Positions 27,117 to 33,707 of a stretch of DNA of 33,707 nt are shown one piece after another (position 1 is the first letter of the stretch; every line of letters starts with the position of its first letter). Under the pieces are notes generated by a model, which searched no databases, was not told where the DNA came from, and was given only the letters and a program-made list of their open reading frames with translations. The stretch spans positions 1 through 33,707 of the forward strand of contig CAZJDM010000031.1 in the NCBI GenBank assembly GCA_964544765.1, written 5' to 3'. A program made the translations under genes and the position numbers. Origin of the DNA: CAZJDM01 sp964544765 (GTDB lineage Bacteria; Bdellovibrionota_B; Oligoflexia; CAYFLR01).

Positions 27117-28130
27117 ATGCAAAAATTGATGAAGAGGAAAATACTTATTACTGGCGGCGCTGGATATATAGGCTCGCATGTGTTGTACCTTCTGGGAGAA
27201 AAGGGTGAAGATATAATTGTCTATGATAATTTATCATCAGGCCGAAAGGACGCCGTTCATTTTGGAGAACTAGTAGTTGGTGATCTGGTAGATAATGAAA
27301 AATTAGATGCTGTCATCAGGGATAATAAGATAACTGATGTATTACATTTCGCGGGAAGTATAATTGTTAATGAAAGTGTTAAAGATCCGGTTAAGTACTT
27401 TAAAAATAATAGTGAGAATTCTCTAAATTTAATTAGATTATGTGAAAAAAATAATGTACAAAATTTTATCTTTTCTAGTACTGCCGCTGTTTATGGCCTT
27501 CCTAAGGCAGGTGTAGCTGATGAAGAAACGCAGTTGGATCCTATCAATCCTTATGGGAGATCCAAGCTCATTACCGAGTGGATGCTGAATGACATATCAA
27601 GATCAACAAATTTACGATTTGTTGTCTTACGTTATTTTAATGTAGCTGGAGCTAGTTTAAGTGGAAAGATTGGGCAATCTACACCTTTAGCAACTCATTT
27701 AATTAAATTGTGTTGTCAGGCAGCTTTAGGTATTAAAGATAAATTGCAAGTATTTGGTGATGACTACCCTACTAAGGATGGCACCTGTATAAGAGATTAT
27801 ATTCATGTGGATGATCTAGCCATGGCTCATTTGCAAGCTTTAGATTATTTACAGAATGGTGGACAGCCTGCCATTATGAATTGTGGTTATGGCACAGGGT
27901 ATACGGTAAAAGAGGTGATAGACAGTGTAAAAAAGGTAACTGGGAAAAATTTCCCTATTGAAATTGTTGGTAGAAGGGCTGGAGATCCGCCGGTACTTAT
28001 AGCTAGAGCTGATAAAATTAAACAGGTTTTAAGGTGGGTCCCTAAATATGACAATTTGGATTTAATTGTGAAGACTGCCTATGAATGGGAACGTAATTTG
28101 AATCGCAATAATTCTGATGCTTGTCAATAA
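27117..28130 (+). CDS. galE: UDP-glucose 4-epimerase GalE
   Basis: This 337-aa protein interconverts UDP-glucose and UDP-galactose (or N-acetyl forms) with bound NAD, supplying sugars for LPS, capsule or exopolysaccharide in the cytoplasm. It is an extended short-chain dehydrogenase. The Rossmann motif TGGAGYIGSH is at 12-21, NAD ribose contact DNLSSG at 37-42, catalytic SST at 120-122, and YxxxK as Tyr146 and Lys150. The C-terminal part has RYFNVAGA and CIRDYIHVDDL, both hallmarks of GalE. Length matches the family (about 330-340). The ATG has GGGGG 7 nt upstream. The last residues (NRNNSDACQ) are a short non-conserved tail. It follows the receiver protein by 78 bp and may be cotranscribed. 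Family assignment is firm; exact substrate range cannot be read from sequence. Confidence 0.95.
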   Translation: MQKLMKRKILITGGAGYIGSHVLYLLGEKGEDIIVYDNLSSGRKDAVHFGELVVGDLVDNEKLDAVIRDNKITDVLHFAGSIIVNESVKDPVKYFKNNSENSLNLIRLCEKNNVQNFIFSSTAAVYGLPKAGVADEETQLDPINPYGRSKLITEWMLNDISRSTNLRFVVLRYFNVAGASLSGKIGQSTPLATHLIKLCCQAALGIKDKLQVFGDDYPTKDGTCIRDYIHVDDLAMAHLQALDYLQNGGQPAIMNCGYGTGYTVKEVIDSVKKVTGKNFPIEIVGRRAGDPPVLIARADKIKQVLRWVPKYDNLDLIVKTAYEWERNLNRNNSDACQ

Positions 28131-28175
28131 GTGCTAATGCGAATATTGGGTTAAGATGTAGAAGTTGAGACTTTT

Positions 28176-28189
28176 AAAATCAAGATTTT
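28176..28189. terminator. Short AT hairpin between convergent genes
   Basis: AAAAT, CAAG, ATTTT lies in the 72-bp gap between galE and the convergent PilZ-like gene, flanked by CTTTT and TTCTG. It is the only candidate bidirectional terminator there and is weak. Confidence 0.25.
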
Positions 28190-28202
28190 CTGAAGGATGA
28201 AT

Positions 28203-28925
28203 TTAGAAATTGTTATATATCCATTTGCGGATTTTAATTTTTTCTTCAAAGCTTTGATGAACAAAGATACAGGATAGAACGTATGGATATTTGATCGTAT
28301 CAAGATGAGGAAATGTCTTCAATATATTTTTCGTTAAACGATTTATGCTATTAATCTGTACTTTCATACTATCTTTATCAAATGACTCAAAGATGGGGCT
28401 GGTAAGTTCTACTCTGGATTTAGCAGGAGGAGCCCCATTAGATGCTAAATAGATGTCTTGTTCATTAAACTGTAAAATAGGGGTAGATAAATTCAGGTTC
28501 AGAGAATCTTCTTTCAAGGAAATATTAAAAGGATTTACTTCACCGTTTAGCATTCCCTTGTCTAATTTGTCCAGGTTAACAATGGTCCTGAGTTTTTGGT
28601 AAAACTCTAATTCTTTCAGGGGTTTTTTAAAGTATTCTATGTTTAATGATGTTTCAAGGTTACCTGGGATATCTTGGCAAATAATAAAGATTGGTAAATG
28701 GGCATTGTATTTTAAAATGTGTTTTTGTACTCTTTCTGCAATCATGGAATAGTGTTCGGAGGCAGGTTCAATTTCCAATATTAATAGTTTTAGACGTTTG
28801 ATAAAGGCTGAATCATATAATTTTTTAGTATTACAAATTAGAGATGACTCACTAGTTATTTCTTCAATGAACTTTTCAAGATCCCGAATAAGAACACCTT
28901 TGATAGTTGAGTAAATTCCAATCAC
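28203..28925 (-). CDS. Degenerate receiver plus PilZ-like protein
   Basis: The start is GTG at 28925, with AGGA 10 nt upstream, 12 bp after the stop of the REC-PilZ gene, so the two are likely cotranscribed. The 240-aa product has an N-terminal part (about 1-120) with receiver-like alternation and a KP motif (LKLLILEIEP, LPIFIICQD, YFKKPLKEL) but no recognisable acidic pair or certain phosphoacceptor. The C-terminal part (about 130-205; QDIYLASNGAPPAKSRVEL) resembles the PilZ strand region of its neighbour (ADISGLAENGIEFRSRVEF). No RxxxR c-di-GMP motif is visible. It appears to be a diverged tandem paralogue of the upstream regulator. The paralogy call is mine by eye and moderate; role unknown. 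Confidence 0.65.
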   Translation of the reverse strand: MIGIYSTIKGVLIRDLEKFIEEITSESSLICNTKKLYDSAFIKRLKLLILEIEPASEHYSMIAERVQKHILKYNAHLPIFIICQDIPGNLETSLNIEYFKKPLKELEFYQKLRTIVNLDKLDKGMLNGEVNPFNISLKEDSLNLNLSTPILQFNEQDIYLASNGAPPAKSRVELTSPIFESFDKDSMKVQINSINRLTKNILKTFPHLDTIKYPYVLSCIFVHQSFEEKIKIRKWIYNNF

Positions 28926-28937
28926 TGTTTATTTTTC

Positions 28938-29870
28938 CTAATTTGTTTGTTTTTGATCAGGACTTTCTTCTTTTTGCTTTTGTTCATCTTTATTATAGTT
29001 AAGTTTGTTGGTACTGGCTTCTGCATTTGTGTTTGCATCTGCGTCTGCGTCTGCGTTTGCATTTGTGTCTGCGTTTGCGTTTGTGTCTGCGTTTGCATTT
29101 GTGTCTGCGTTTGCGTTTGCGTTTGTATTTGTTTTAGTGTTAGAATTAGTACTTTTCTTGGTGGTTTTTTCATTATCAGTTGATTCAAATCTAGATATTA
29201 AGTTAGTTATTTGTGGATCACTGAAACGAGCGGTAGCAATGTATTCTGTTTGATGACCTATTTTGGTTATACAGTCCTTTATTTCTCCTGTAAACATGTT
29301 GTAAGGGATCTCATCTATTTTTGATTCAATTGAAATCTTGGTTTCCGGTTTGAACTCCACTCTGGAACGAAATTCTATTCCGTTCTCTGCCAAACCGGAT
29401 ATATCCGCCGGATATATTAATTGACTTTTAAAATTATCTTCGAATTGAGGTAGTGAGGAATTGATGATAGCCTTCTTTAGGACCTTATCTTTTTTCTTTT
29501 TTAGCGTGATATCAATCTTTTCCTGTAATGTTACCATAGAGACCGGTTTTACTAAGTAGTCATCAGCTCCCAGATTTAGGAATTTTATTACATCTTGTTT
29601 TTTATTCAGCATGGTCATCATGATCACTATGATATTTGAAAATTTGGGGTGCGACCTGACCCACTTGATGACTTCACTTCCATCTTTAATGGGCATTTGT
29701 ACATCTAGTAGTACGATGTGAGGTATTCGATCGTTAATTGCTGACAGAGCTTCTTCGCCATTTTCAACCAGGATGGTATTGAATCCTTTATCAATAAGGA
29801 TCTGGTTGACCATAAAACCGAAATCTTCATCGTCTTCAACAATTAAGATTAAATAATCAGAGTTGGCCAT
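28938..29870 (-). CDS. Response regulator: receiver plus PilZ-like domain with Asn/Ala/Asp/Thr repeat tail
   Basis: The ATG has AAAGGA 8 nt upstream. Residues about 5-120 are a complete receiver: Asp13-Asp14, phosphoacceptor Asp56 in LLDVQMP, Thr86, Lys108-Pro109. Residues about 135-235 look like PilZ, with ADISGLAENG fitting the D-x-S-x-x-G signature; the upstream RxxxR motif that contacts c-di-GMP is not seen, so ligand binding is uncertain. The tail (about 240-310) is low complexity: TNANAD repeats followed by a Lys/Gln-rich end. In related bacteria receiver-PilZ proteins couple phosphorelay signals to motility or surface functions. The sensor kinase is not in the window. The gene overlaps nothing and lies 12 bp before the PilZ-like paralogue in the same direction. 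Confidence 0.85.
   Translation of the reverse strand: MANSDYLILIVEDDEDFGFMVNQILIDKGFNTILVENGEEALSAINDRIPHIVLLDVQMPIKDGSEVIKWVRSHPKFSNIIVIMMTMLNKKQDVIKFLNLGADDYLVKPVSMVTLQEKIDITLKKKKDKVLKKAIINSSLPQFEDNFKSQLIYPADISGLAENGIEFRSRVEFKPETKISIESKIDEIPYNMFTGEIKDCITKIGHQTEYIATARFSDPQITNLISRFESTDNEKTTKKSTNSNTKTNTNANANADTNANADTNANADTNANADADADANTNAEASTNKLNYNKDEQKQKEESPDQKQTN
29021..29124 (-). repeat. Hexanucleotide and 18-bp tandem repeats in the regulator tail
   Basis: Hexamers GCGTTT, GCGTCT, GCATTT and GTGTCT alternate on the plus strand, with 18-bp higher-order units at 29053, 29071, 29089 and 29107. They encode NANADT-type hexapeptides. All three forward frames and the antisense are open here, giving spurious Gln/Thr-rich frames. 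Confidence 0.8.
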
Positions 29871-29879
29871 ACTAATATT

Positions 29880-29889
29880 CCTTTAAAGG
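29880..29889. promoter_or_regulatory. CCTTTAAAGG palindrome over a ribosome binding site
   Basis: A perfect 10-bp palindrome contains the AAAGGA-type ribosome binding site of the REC-PilZ gene. It may be chance or may pair to mask the site. Confidence 0.25.
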
Positions 29890-29915
29890 GGATATTAGTA
29901 AATATACCATATCGT

Positions 29916-29937
29916 GATTTTAAATAACATTAAAATC
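29916..29937 (-). terminator. 8-bp AT-rich hairpin after the larger serine hydrolase gene
   Basis: GATTTTAA, loop ATAACA, TTAAAATC is a perfect 8-bp inverted repeat 12 nt past the stop at 29949. No U-run follows in the minus direction, so it could be a weak terminator or a binding site. Confidence 0.3.
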
Positions 29938-29948
29938 TAATTTTGTGC

Positions 29949-31754
29949 CTAAGAGTCTGGTTGTTGTAATTTAAAACTATCAATAACATCATCCATCATT
30001 AATATCACTTGTCCCATCCAGGCGGCTCCGTTAGAGCTGTTTGATAATGCGACCGCAATATATCTTCGATTGTTACGCTCGACAATGGCACAATCTGAAT
30101 GATAGGTACTCCATGAACCAGATTTACGCCAAATTGTTACATTCTTACCGTATCGGTTTTTCAATGCTCCTTGGAATTTGTGATTTAACGCGCTATTTGA
30201 TAAAACTCCTAACATTGCTTTACTAGCTTCTGGGGATACTAATTCCCCTTGAAGAAGGAGGTAATAGAATCTAGCTACTTGATAGGGATTAGCTCCCTGA
30301 CTAGTATTATATAGAGGATCTCCAATTCTTAGTCCTTTTTTGCCGTATTCCTTACCTACCCATAGTCCTCCAAGGTCCTGGTCGTATAAATGATATCCGT
30401 AATATGGCGAGGTTAATACATCTTTTAAGTATCCGTTCCAAGCCTTGGTACTCTTATCATACCTCCAGGTGTTGATCAGATTATACACCCAAGTGGCGCT
30501 AATATTACTGGAGTTTCTTATCATTCGATTGACATGATATGAGAAATCATCTTGATTAGTACCTTGAGCATAACCATCAGCTACCCATTGATAGGCTCCC
30601 AGTAAAAGTGCTATTTTAGGGAGACTGGCCGCATTAGCCATCATATGGTATTCATTTAAAAATGCTACTTTTGGGCTGGATAGATCGGTGACATCGACTA
30701 ATCCTAACGCTAAATTTTTATGACTAACACCTTTGCGTATTCCATAACTCATGGAAGAAACTCCTTGCTCAAGAAGTTTTTGTAAATCTTTATTCCTTGA
30801 ATCATTTAGGGCTGGATATGCATTCGGATCGTGATCGTAAGGATCTCCAATGTCAAACCTTTGGGTATCTTGAGTATCTGTGCCTTTAAAGGAAGTGGTA
30901 TCTGTTGTGTCTACATCTGGTCTCGTTGGTAGCGGAGGAACGTCTGGCCCTGAGGAGTGGGATACATCAGGAATTTCTGATGTAGAAGAGTTGTAAGGAA
31001 AAGGATAGTCTATTTCATCTTGTTCGTCGCAAGGTTTTAGTTCTTGTAAGGGTGATATACTGAAAGGTTGATCGCTTAAAGTATAATCATCGTTTATCAC
31101 TACCAGATTACTTACAGTGACCTCAGCTGTATGGGATCTTACAGTTGTTGAAGTTTTAAACCAATCTACTACTAAATCAACTTGATCAAATACAGGAGTA
31201 GTATCTGGGTATGGATCGGATATATCTTTTAATGAAATTTTAGAATAAATTATTGTTTTGGAAGAATACGAACCTCTATCTTCTTTGGTGGAACAGAAGG
31301 TAAAATAACTTTCGACTAATCGGCTGTCATGTCCTCTTAGTTGAATTTCTTCATCTTTATCGCATGGTGTTTTCGCGAAATATCCCTTATTTAATCCTAT
31401 AAAGTCAGGTATCGAATGTATGTTAGGATCCAACACTTTTATTTTGAGGTAGAGATCTACATTTTGGATTTTTGCTGAAGCTCTTATACCTTGAGGTGTT
31501 CTGCCTATACCGGTGCGTTCTCTATCTCCACTGAAGCCTGTTTCATATCTTCCCCAGCCTACTTGGTCCGGTAGAAGTTCGCCATTGTTAGTAGTTGACT
31601 CGTCATTAACATAAATACCTAAATCCACAAATTTATTGCCAGATTCCCATCTATAACTTTCAAGTTCATTTACCAATCTTGATCTACATGATAGGACACC
31701 TAGTAAATTTATTAAACCTATTAAACCTATAATAAAAATATATGGTTTTTTCAT
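29949..31754 (-). CDS. Lipoprotein with C-terminal beta-lactamase-fold serine hydrolase domain
   Basis: This is a 601-aa lipoprotein; GGAGG lies 4 nt before the ATG and the signal ends VLSC (Cys23). Residues about 30-330 are an unassigned N-terminal region with several Cys and a Pro/Asp/Thr-rich linker. Residues about 330-600 match the class A beta-lactamase-like serine hydrolase fold: SLPK with nucleophile Ser377 and Lys380, SSN at 415-417 in the place of SDN, and KSG at 544-546 in the place of KTG. The Ser-to-SxN spacing is 38 residues, shorter than in classical class A enzymes, and no general-base Glu could be assigned. It could be a peptidoglycan-active or other serine hydrolase rather than a beta-lactamase. 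The 328-aa paralogue upstream is closely similar over the catalytic domain. Confidence 0.85.
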   Translation of the reverse strand: MKKPYIFIIGLIGLINLLGVLSCRSRLVNELESYRWESGNKFVDLGIYVNDESTTNNGELLPDQVGWGRYETGFSGDRERTGIGRTPQGIRASAKIQNVDLYLKIKVLDPNIHSIPDFIGLNKGYFAKTPCDKDEEIQLRGHDSRLVESYFTFCSTKEDRGSYSSKTIIYSKISLKDISDPYPDTTPVFDQVDLVVDWFKTSTTVRSHTAEVTVSNLVVINDDYTLSDQPFSISPLQELKPCDEQDEIDYPFPYNSSTSEIPDVSHSSGPDVPPLPTRPDVDTTDTTSFKGTDTQDTQRFDIGDPYDHDPNAYPALNDSRNKDLQKLLEQGVSSMSYGIRKGVSHKNLALGLVDVTDLSSPKVAFLNEYHMMANAASLPKIALLLGAYQWVADGYAQGTNQDDFSYHVNRMIRNSSNISATWVYNLINTWRYDKSTKAWNGYLKDVLTSPYYGYHLYDQDLGGLWVGKEYGKKGLRIGDPLYNTSQGANPYQVARFYYLLLQGELVSPEASKAMLGVLSNSALNHKFQGALKNRYGKNVTIWRKSGSWSTYHSDCAIVERNNRRYIAVALSNSSNGAAWMGQVILMMDDVIDSFKLQQPDS

Positions 31755-31876
31755 ATAACCTCCATTGCCAGGTAACTTGTCGGAATATTAACTGTTTTTC
31801 TTGAGCTTTGGTGATTATATTAATGATTTAAGATGGTTATATTTTGTTAAAAAACAACACACAGATGAAAATTGTG

Positions 31877-31909
31877 TAATTAATAAGCGATTATGTCCCG
31901 TATTAATTA
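31877..31909 (-). terminator. AT-rich 9-bp stem between the two serine hydrolase genes
   Basis: TAATTAATA (31877-31885) and TATTAATTA (31901-31909) are complementary around a 15-nt loop containing CGGGACAT or its complement. It is 37 nt past the stop of the upstream hydrolase. Low GC makes it a weak candidate. Confidence 0.25.
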
Positions 31910-31921
31910 TTAAGGGAAAAT

Positions 31922-31953
31922 GGTGAAAGTTAGAAAAGGTGAAAATTAGAAAA
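31922..31953 (-). repeat. Tandem 16-bp duplication across the stop codon of the 328-aa hydrolase
   Basis: GGTGAAAGTTAGAAAA (31922-31937) is followed directly by GGTGAAAATTAGAAAA (31938-31953), one substitution apart. The second copy contains the stop codon (31946-31948, read on the minus strand) and the final Leu-Phe codons. Confidence 0.8.
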
Positions 31954-32932
31954 GATCAATGACTTGATCCATCATTATGATCAGTTTTTGCATCCAGACA
32001 GCTCCATAGGCATGGTTTGATAAGGCAACAGCGATATACATTCGTCCATCGCGATCTATAATAGCGCTATCTGAATGAAAGGTTCTCCATGATCCGGATT
32101 TACGGTAAATAGTAACCGTATTAAAATCAGAACCATAATAGTTTTGTAGTCCTTTTGCGAATTTGTGATGTATGGCGCTATTAGAAAGGACATCCAGCAT
32201 TATGTTACTGGCTTGTTGTGATACTAATCTTTTAGTAAGAAGAAGATAATAGAATCTGGCTACTTGAAAAGGATTGGCTCCATGGCTGATATCGTATAAA
32301 GGATCGCCGACTCTTTTTCCGTTTTTACCATATTCTTTGCCAACCCAAAGACCTCCATTGAGAGCTATGTCGTACAAATAGTAACCGTAGGTGTCAGAGT
32401 ATAGAACCTCTTGTAAATAATCAACATGACCTATCAAATTATACACCCATGAAGCACTAAAGTTACTGGAGTTTCTTATCATTCGGTTGACATGATAAGA
32501 AAAATCATCTTGGTTAATATCTTCACCATATCCATCATCCAACCATTGATAGGCTCCTAGCAAGATAGCTATTTTAGGAAGACTGGCTGCATACATCATG
32601 ACATAGTCATTTATAAACGCAGCTCTGGGATCAGTTAGGTCGGTAACATCTATTAGGGCCAGCGTTAAATTTTTAGTACGAATAGCTCTTTTTATTCCTA
32701 GGTTGTTGTATGGATCCAATTTATATATCTCTTGGTTCAGTAAGTTTTGCAAAGTAGGATCCCGGGCTTCATTGAGGGTGGGAAATGAATCAGCGTTATG
32801 ATCAGAATTATGATTTGAATTATGATTTGAGTTGTCTTGTTGTGAAAGATTGCTCTCAAATTCATTAGCTGATAATGATCTCACTGAAAAGAAACTTAAA
32901 AAACAAATCAGAAAAATTATCAAATTTTTCAT
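31946..32932 (-). CDS. Secreted beta-lactamase-fold serine hydrolase, tandem paralogue
   Basis: The ATG has AAAGGGAA about 6 nt upstream. This 328-aa protein has a signal peptide (FFSVRSLSA) cleaved by signal peptidase I rather than lipidated, so it is likely soluble in the periplasm or secreted. A short Asn/His repeat (NHNSNHNSDHN) near 34-47 precedes the catalytic domain: SLPK with Ser117 and Lys120, SSN at 155-157, KSG at 278-280. The segments MIRNSSN, GGLWVGKEYGK, GANPFQVARFYYLLL and RKSGSW are almost identical to the 601-aa neighbour, so the two arose by tandem duplication, the neighbour having gained or this one having lost the N-terminal half. The Ser-to-SxN distance is 38 in both. Substrate unknown. 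Confidence 0.85.
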   Translation of the reverse strand: MKNLIIFLICFLSFFSVRSLSANEFESNLSQQDNSNHNSNHNSDHNADSFPTLNEARDPTLQNLLNQEIYKLDPYNNLGIKRAIRTKNLTLALIDVTDLTDPRAAFINDYVMMYAASLPKIAILLGAYQWLDDGYGEDINQDDFSYHVNRMIRNSSNFSASWVYNLIGHVDYLQEVLYSDTYGYYLYDIALNGGLWVGKEYGKNGKRVGDPLYDISHGANPFQVARFYYLLLTKRLVSQQASNIMLDVLSNSAIHHKFAKGLQNYYGSDFNTVTIYRKSGSWRTFHSDSAIIDRDGRMYIAVALSNHAYGAVWMQKLIIMMDQVIDLF

Positions 32933-33026
32933 CTAAGTTCCCTTTGTTAGTTTAGTTAACTTTTTTAAAAAATTATCCAAAACTTGTTTTTTTGATTAGA
33001 AATATTTTTATTGATTATAGATAATA

Positions 33027-33056
33027 ATAATATCGTATTTTTGTATAAAATACCAA
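33027..33056 (-). promoter_or_regulatory. Putative promoter with embedded palindrome for the 328-aa hydrolase
   Basis: Minus-strand TTGGTA (33056-33051), 18-bp spacer, TATTAT (33032-33027). The palindrome GTATTTT, TGTAT, AAAATAC (33035-33053) lies almost entirely in the spacer, the usual place for a repressor or MerR-type operator. Confidence 0.4.
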
Positions 33057-33091
33057 TAATTGATTAATGGCTTTGTTAAAGCTGATTCTAT

Positions 33092-33133
33092 GTTTCAAAA
33101 CTCTTTGAAACGCATAATTTCAAAATTCTTTGA
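33092..33133. repeat. 16-bp direct repeat, the first copy also a perfect hairpin
   Basis: TTTCAAAACTCTTTGA (33093-33108) recurs as TTTCAAAATTCTTTGA (33118-33133), one mismatch, 25 bp apart. The first copy sits in GTTTCAAA, ACTC, TTTGAAAC, a perfect 8-bp inverted repeat. The second ends in the TTGACA of the rightward promoter candidate. Confidence 0.55.
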
Positions 33134-33158
33134 CATAAATTTGAAAACAATTTATCAA
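33130..33158 (+). promoter_or_regulatory. Putative promoter for the right-edge lipoprotein
   Basis: TTGACA (33130-33135) is a perfect -35 box, with a 17-bp spacer and TATCAA (33153-33158), four of six. A second candidate -10, TATAAT at 33211-33216, has no good -35. Confidence 0.35.
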
Positions 33159-33203
33159 ACTTGTATCGGCGACGGTTATATCGCAAGAAAATTTTCAGAG
33201 ATC

Positions 33204-33228
33204 GTATTTTTATAATACATAAAAATAC
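33204..33228. promoter_or_regulatory. 10-bp palindrome overlapping a TATAAT box
   Basis: GTATTTTTAT, AATAC, ATAAAAATAC is perfect over 10 bp per arm. It shares ATCGTATTTTT with the palindrome at 33035-33053 and encloses a TATAAT at 33211-33216, about 93 nt before the right-edge lipoprotein start. Confidence 0.45.
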
Positions 33229-33308
33229 ATGATGTTCGGGTTTCTCTAATCATGTGTTAGATTGTTAATTTATTAAAATAGTACCTTATAGAAAGGAGAT
33301 GCATTGTT

Positions 33309-33707
33309 ATGAAAAAATGTATACCTATATTGTTAACGTTACTAATAAATATGACCTTACTTTTTATATTTGGGTGCGGTAGCAATTACCAACTGACTAA
33401 AAGCGGTGTTAAAAACTCGAGTGAGATGAATATTAGACGTAAAATTACTCGGAAAATAAATGATATCTTAGATAATTTCAATATTAGTATTATTGAAAGA
33501 GACTCGTCGGGATGCCGGCTAGCAGGAAGAGAAGAAATAAACTATTTATATACGCTGTTTTTTTTAGAGAGTTTTATGAAAGCTGCTGAAAACAAGGGAT
33601 TGGGTAGGAGAATCTATCCAGCCCGTATTATCATATATAATCCAGCCGATATTATCATAGGGCGGACTTTGTCCGCAGCCTTCAGTTATCAGTCTTCCGT
33701 TCTCAGC
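33309..33707 (+). CDS. Lipoprotein of unknown function, N-terminal part (runs off right edge)
   Basis: AAAGGAG lies 10 nt before the ATG, and the frame is open for all 133 codons to the edge. The signal peptide ends FIFGC (Cys23). The next part is charged and helical (MNIRRKITRKINDILDNF) with one further Cys near residue 70. The last 30 codons run through repetitive DNA: a 24-bp direct repeat encoding PARIIIYN/PADIIIGR, a GCGGAC/GTCCGC hairpin and a run of heptamers. The reading frame may be interrupted soon after the edge, or the repeat may have inserted into the gene. Family not recognised. Confidence 0.6.
   Translation, partial: MKKCIPILLTLLINMTLLFIFGCGSNYQLTKSGVKNSSEMNIRRKITRKINDILDNFNISIIERDSSGCRLAGREEINYLYTLFFLESFMKAAENKGLGRRIYPARIIIYNPADIIIGRTLSAAFSYQSSVLS
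33618..33707 (+). repeat. Compound repeat: 24-bp direct repeat, hairpin, heptanucleotide run
   Basis: CCAGCC-x-x-TATTATCATA occurs at 33618 and 33642. GCGGAC, TTT, GTCCGC (33662-33676) forms a 6-bp GC hairpin. Four consecutive heptamers follow to the edge: CTTCAGT, TATCAGT, CTTCCGT, TCTCAGC. GC content rises sharply against the AT-rich surroundings. Confidence 0.6.

Larger units (their letters stand above)
32933..33308. other. 376-bp divergent regulatory region
   Basis: Very AT-rich gap with no gene between the 328-aa hydrolase (leftward) and a lipoprotein gene (rightward). It carries putative promoters in both directions, two related GTATTTT palindromes, and a 16-bp direct repeat with its own inverted repeat. 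Listed separately below. Confidence 0.6.

Noticed and set aside
28922..29188. Gln/Thr-rich minus-strand frame and Cys/Val-rich plus-strand frames over the hexanucleotide repeat
   Set aside because: All frames are open because of the repeat; only the REC-PilZ frame continues into recognisable domains.

Overview
The window looks like chromosomal DNA from an AT-rich Gram-negative bacterium. Evidence is the many lipoprotein signal peptides with an N-terminal Cys, a small outer-membrane beta-barrel with a C-terminal aromatic/Phe signal, and a REC-PilZ response regulator. Large secreted lipoproteins with Ig/FN3-like and formylglycine-generating-enzyme (FGE/SUMF1)-like domains, plus a von Willebrand A-like lipoprotein, recall deltaproteobacterial, myxobacterial or bdellovibrio-type genomes. 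The sequence alone does not fix the lineage. I see no rRNA, tRNA, CRISPR array, phage module or intact insertion sequence.

Layout. (1) Positions 1-23658 are almost wholly minus-strand and read right to left: a 3718-aa lipoprotein (Ig-like modules, C-terminal FGE-like domain), a 2848-aa lipoprotein (about nine FN3-like modules, then three FGE-like domains), a 397-aa lipoprotein with a degenerate von Willebrand A-like fold, and after a 502-bp gap a lipoprotein of at least 709 aa with a tandem 28-residue repeat array and Ig-like domains that runs off the left edge. The first three are tightly spaced (49 and 80 bp) and look like one transcription unit. (2) A divergent promoter region at 23659-23967 starts a plus-strand run: outer-membrane beta-barrel, coiled-coil-rich lipoprotein, double-REC response regulator and UDP-glucose 4-epimerase (GalE). 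(3) A second minus-strand block at 28203-32932 holds two beta-lactamase-fold serine hydrolases in tandem, then a REC-PilZ regulator and a degenerate paralogue of it. (4) At the right edge a plus-strand lipoprotein gene runs out of the window through short repeats.

Inference: the giant lipoproteins look like surface stalks carrying C-type-lectin-fold heads. None of the FGE-like domains shows the catalytic cysteine pair in the places where I looked for it, so they are more likely binding or structural modules than enzymes. Features not explained by the coding content are: an 11-nt poly-A tract beside the putative promoter of the 3718-aa gene, two related palindromes over putative promoters of divergent genes at 33.0-33.2 kb, a stem-loop leader before a 27-codon reading frame at 2.4-2.5 kb, and two genes whose stop-codon ends are tandemly duplicated.
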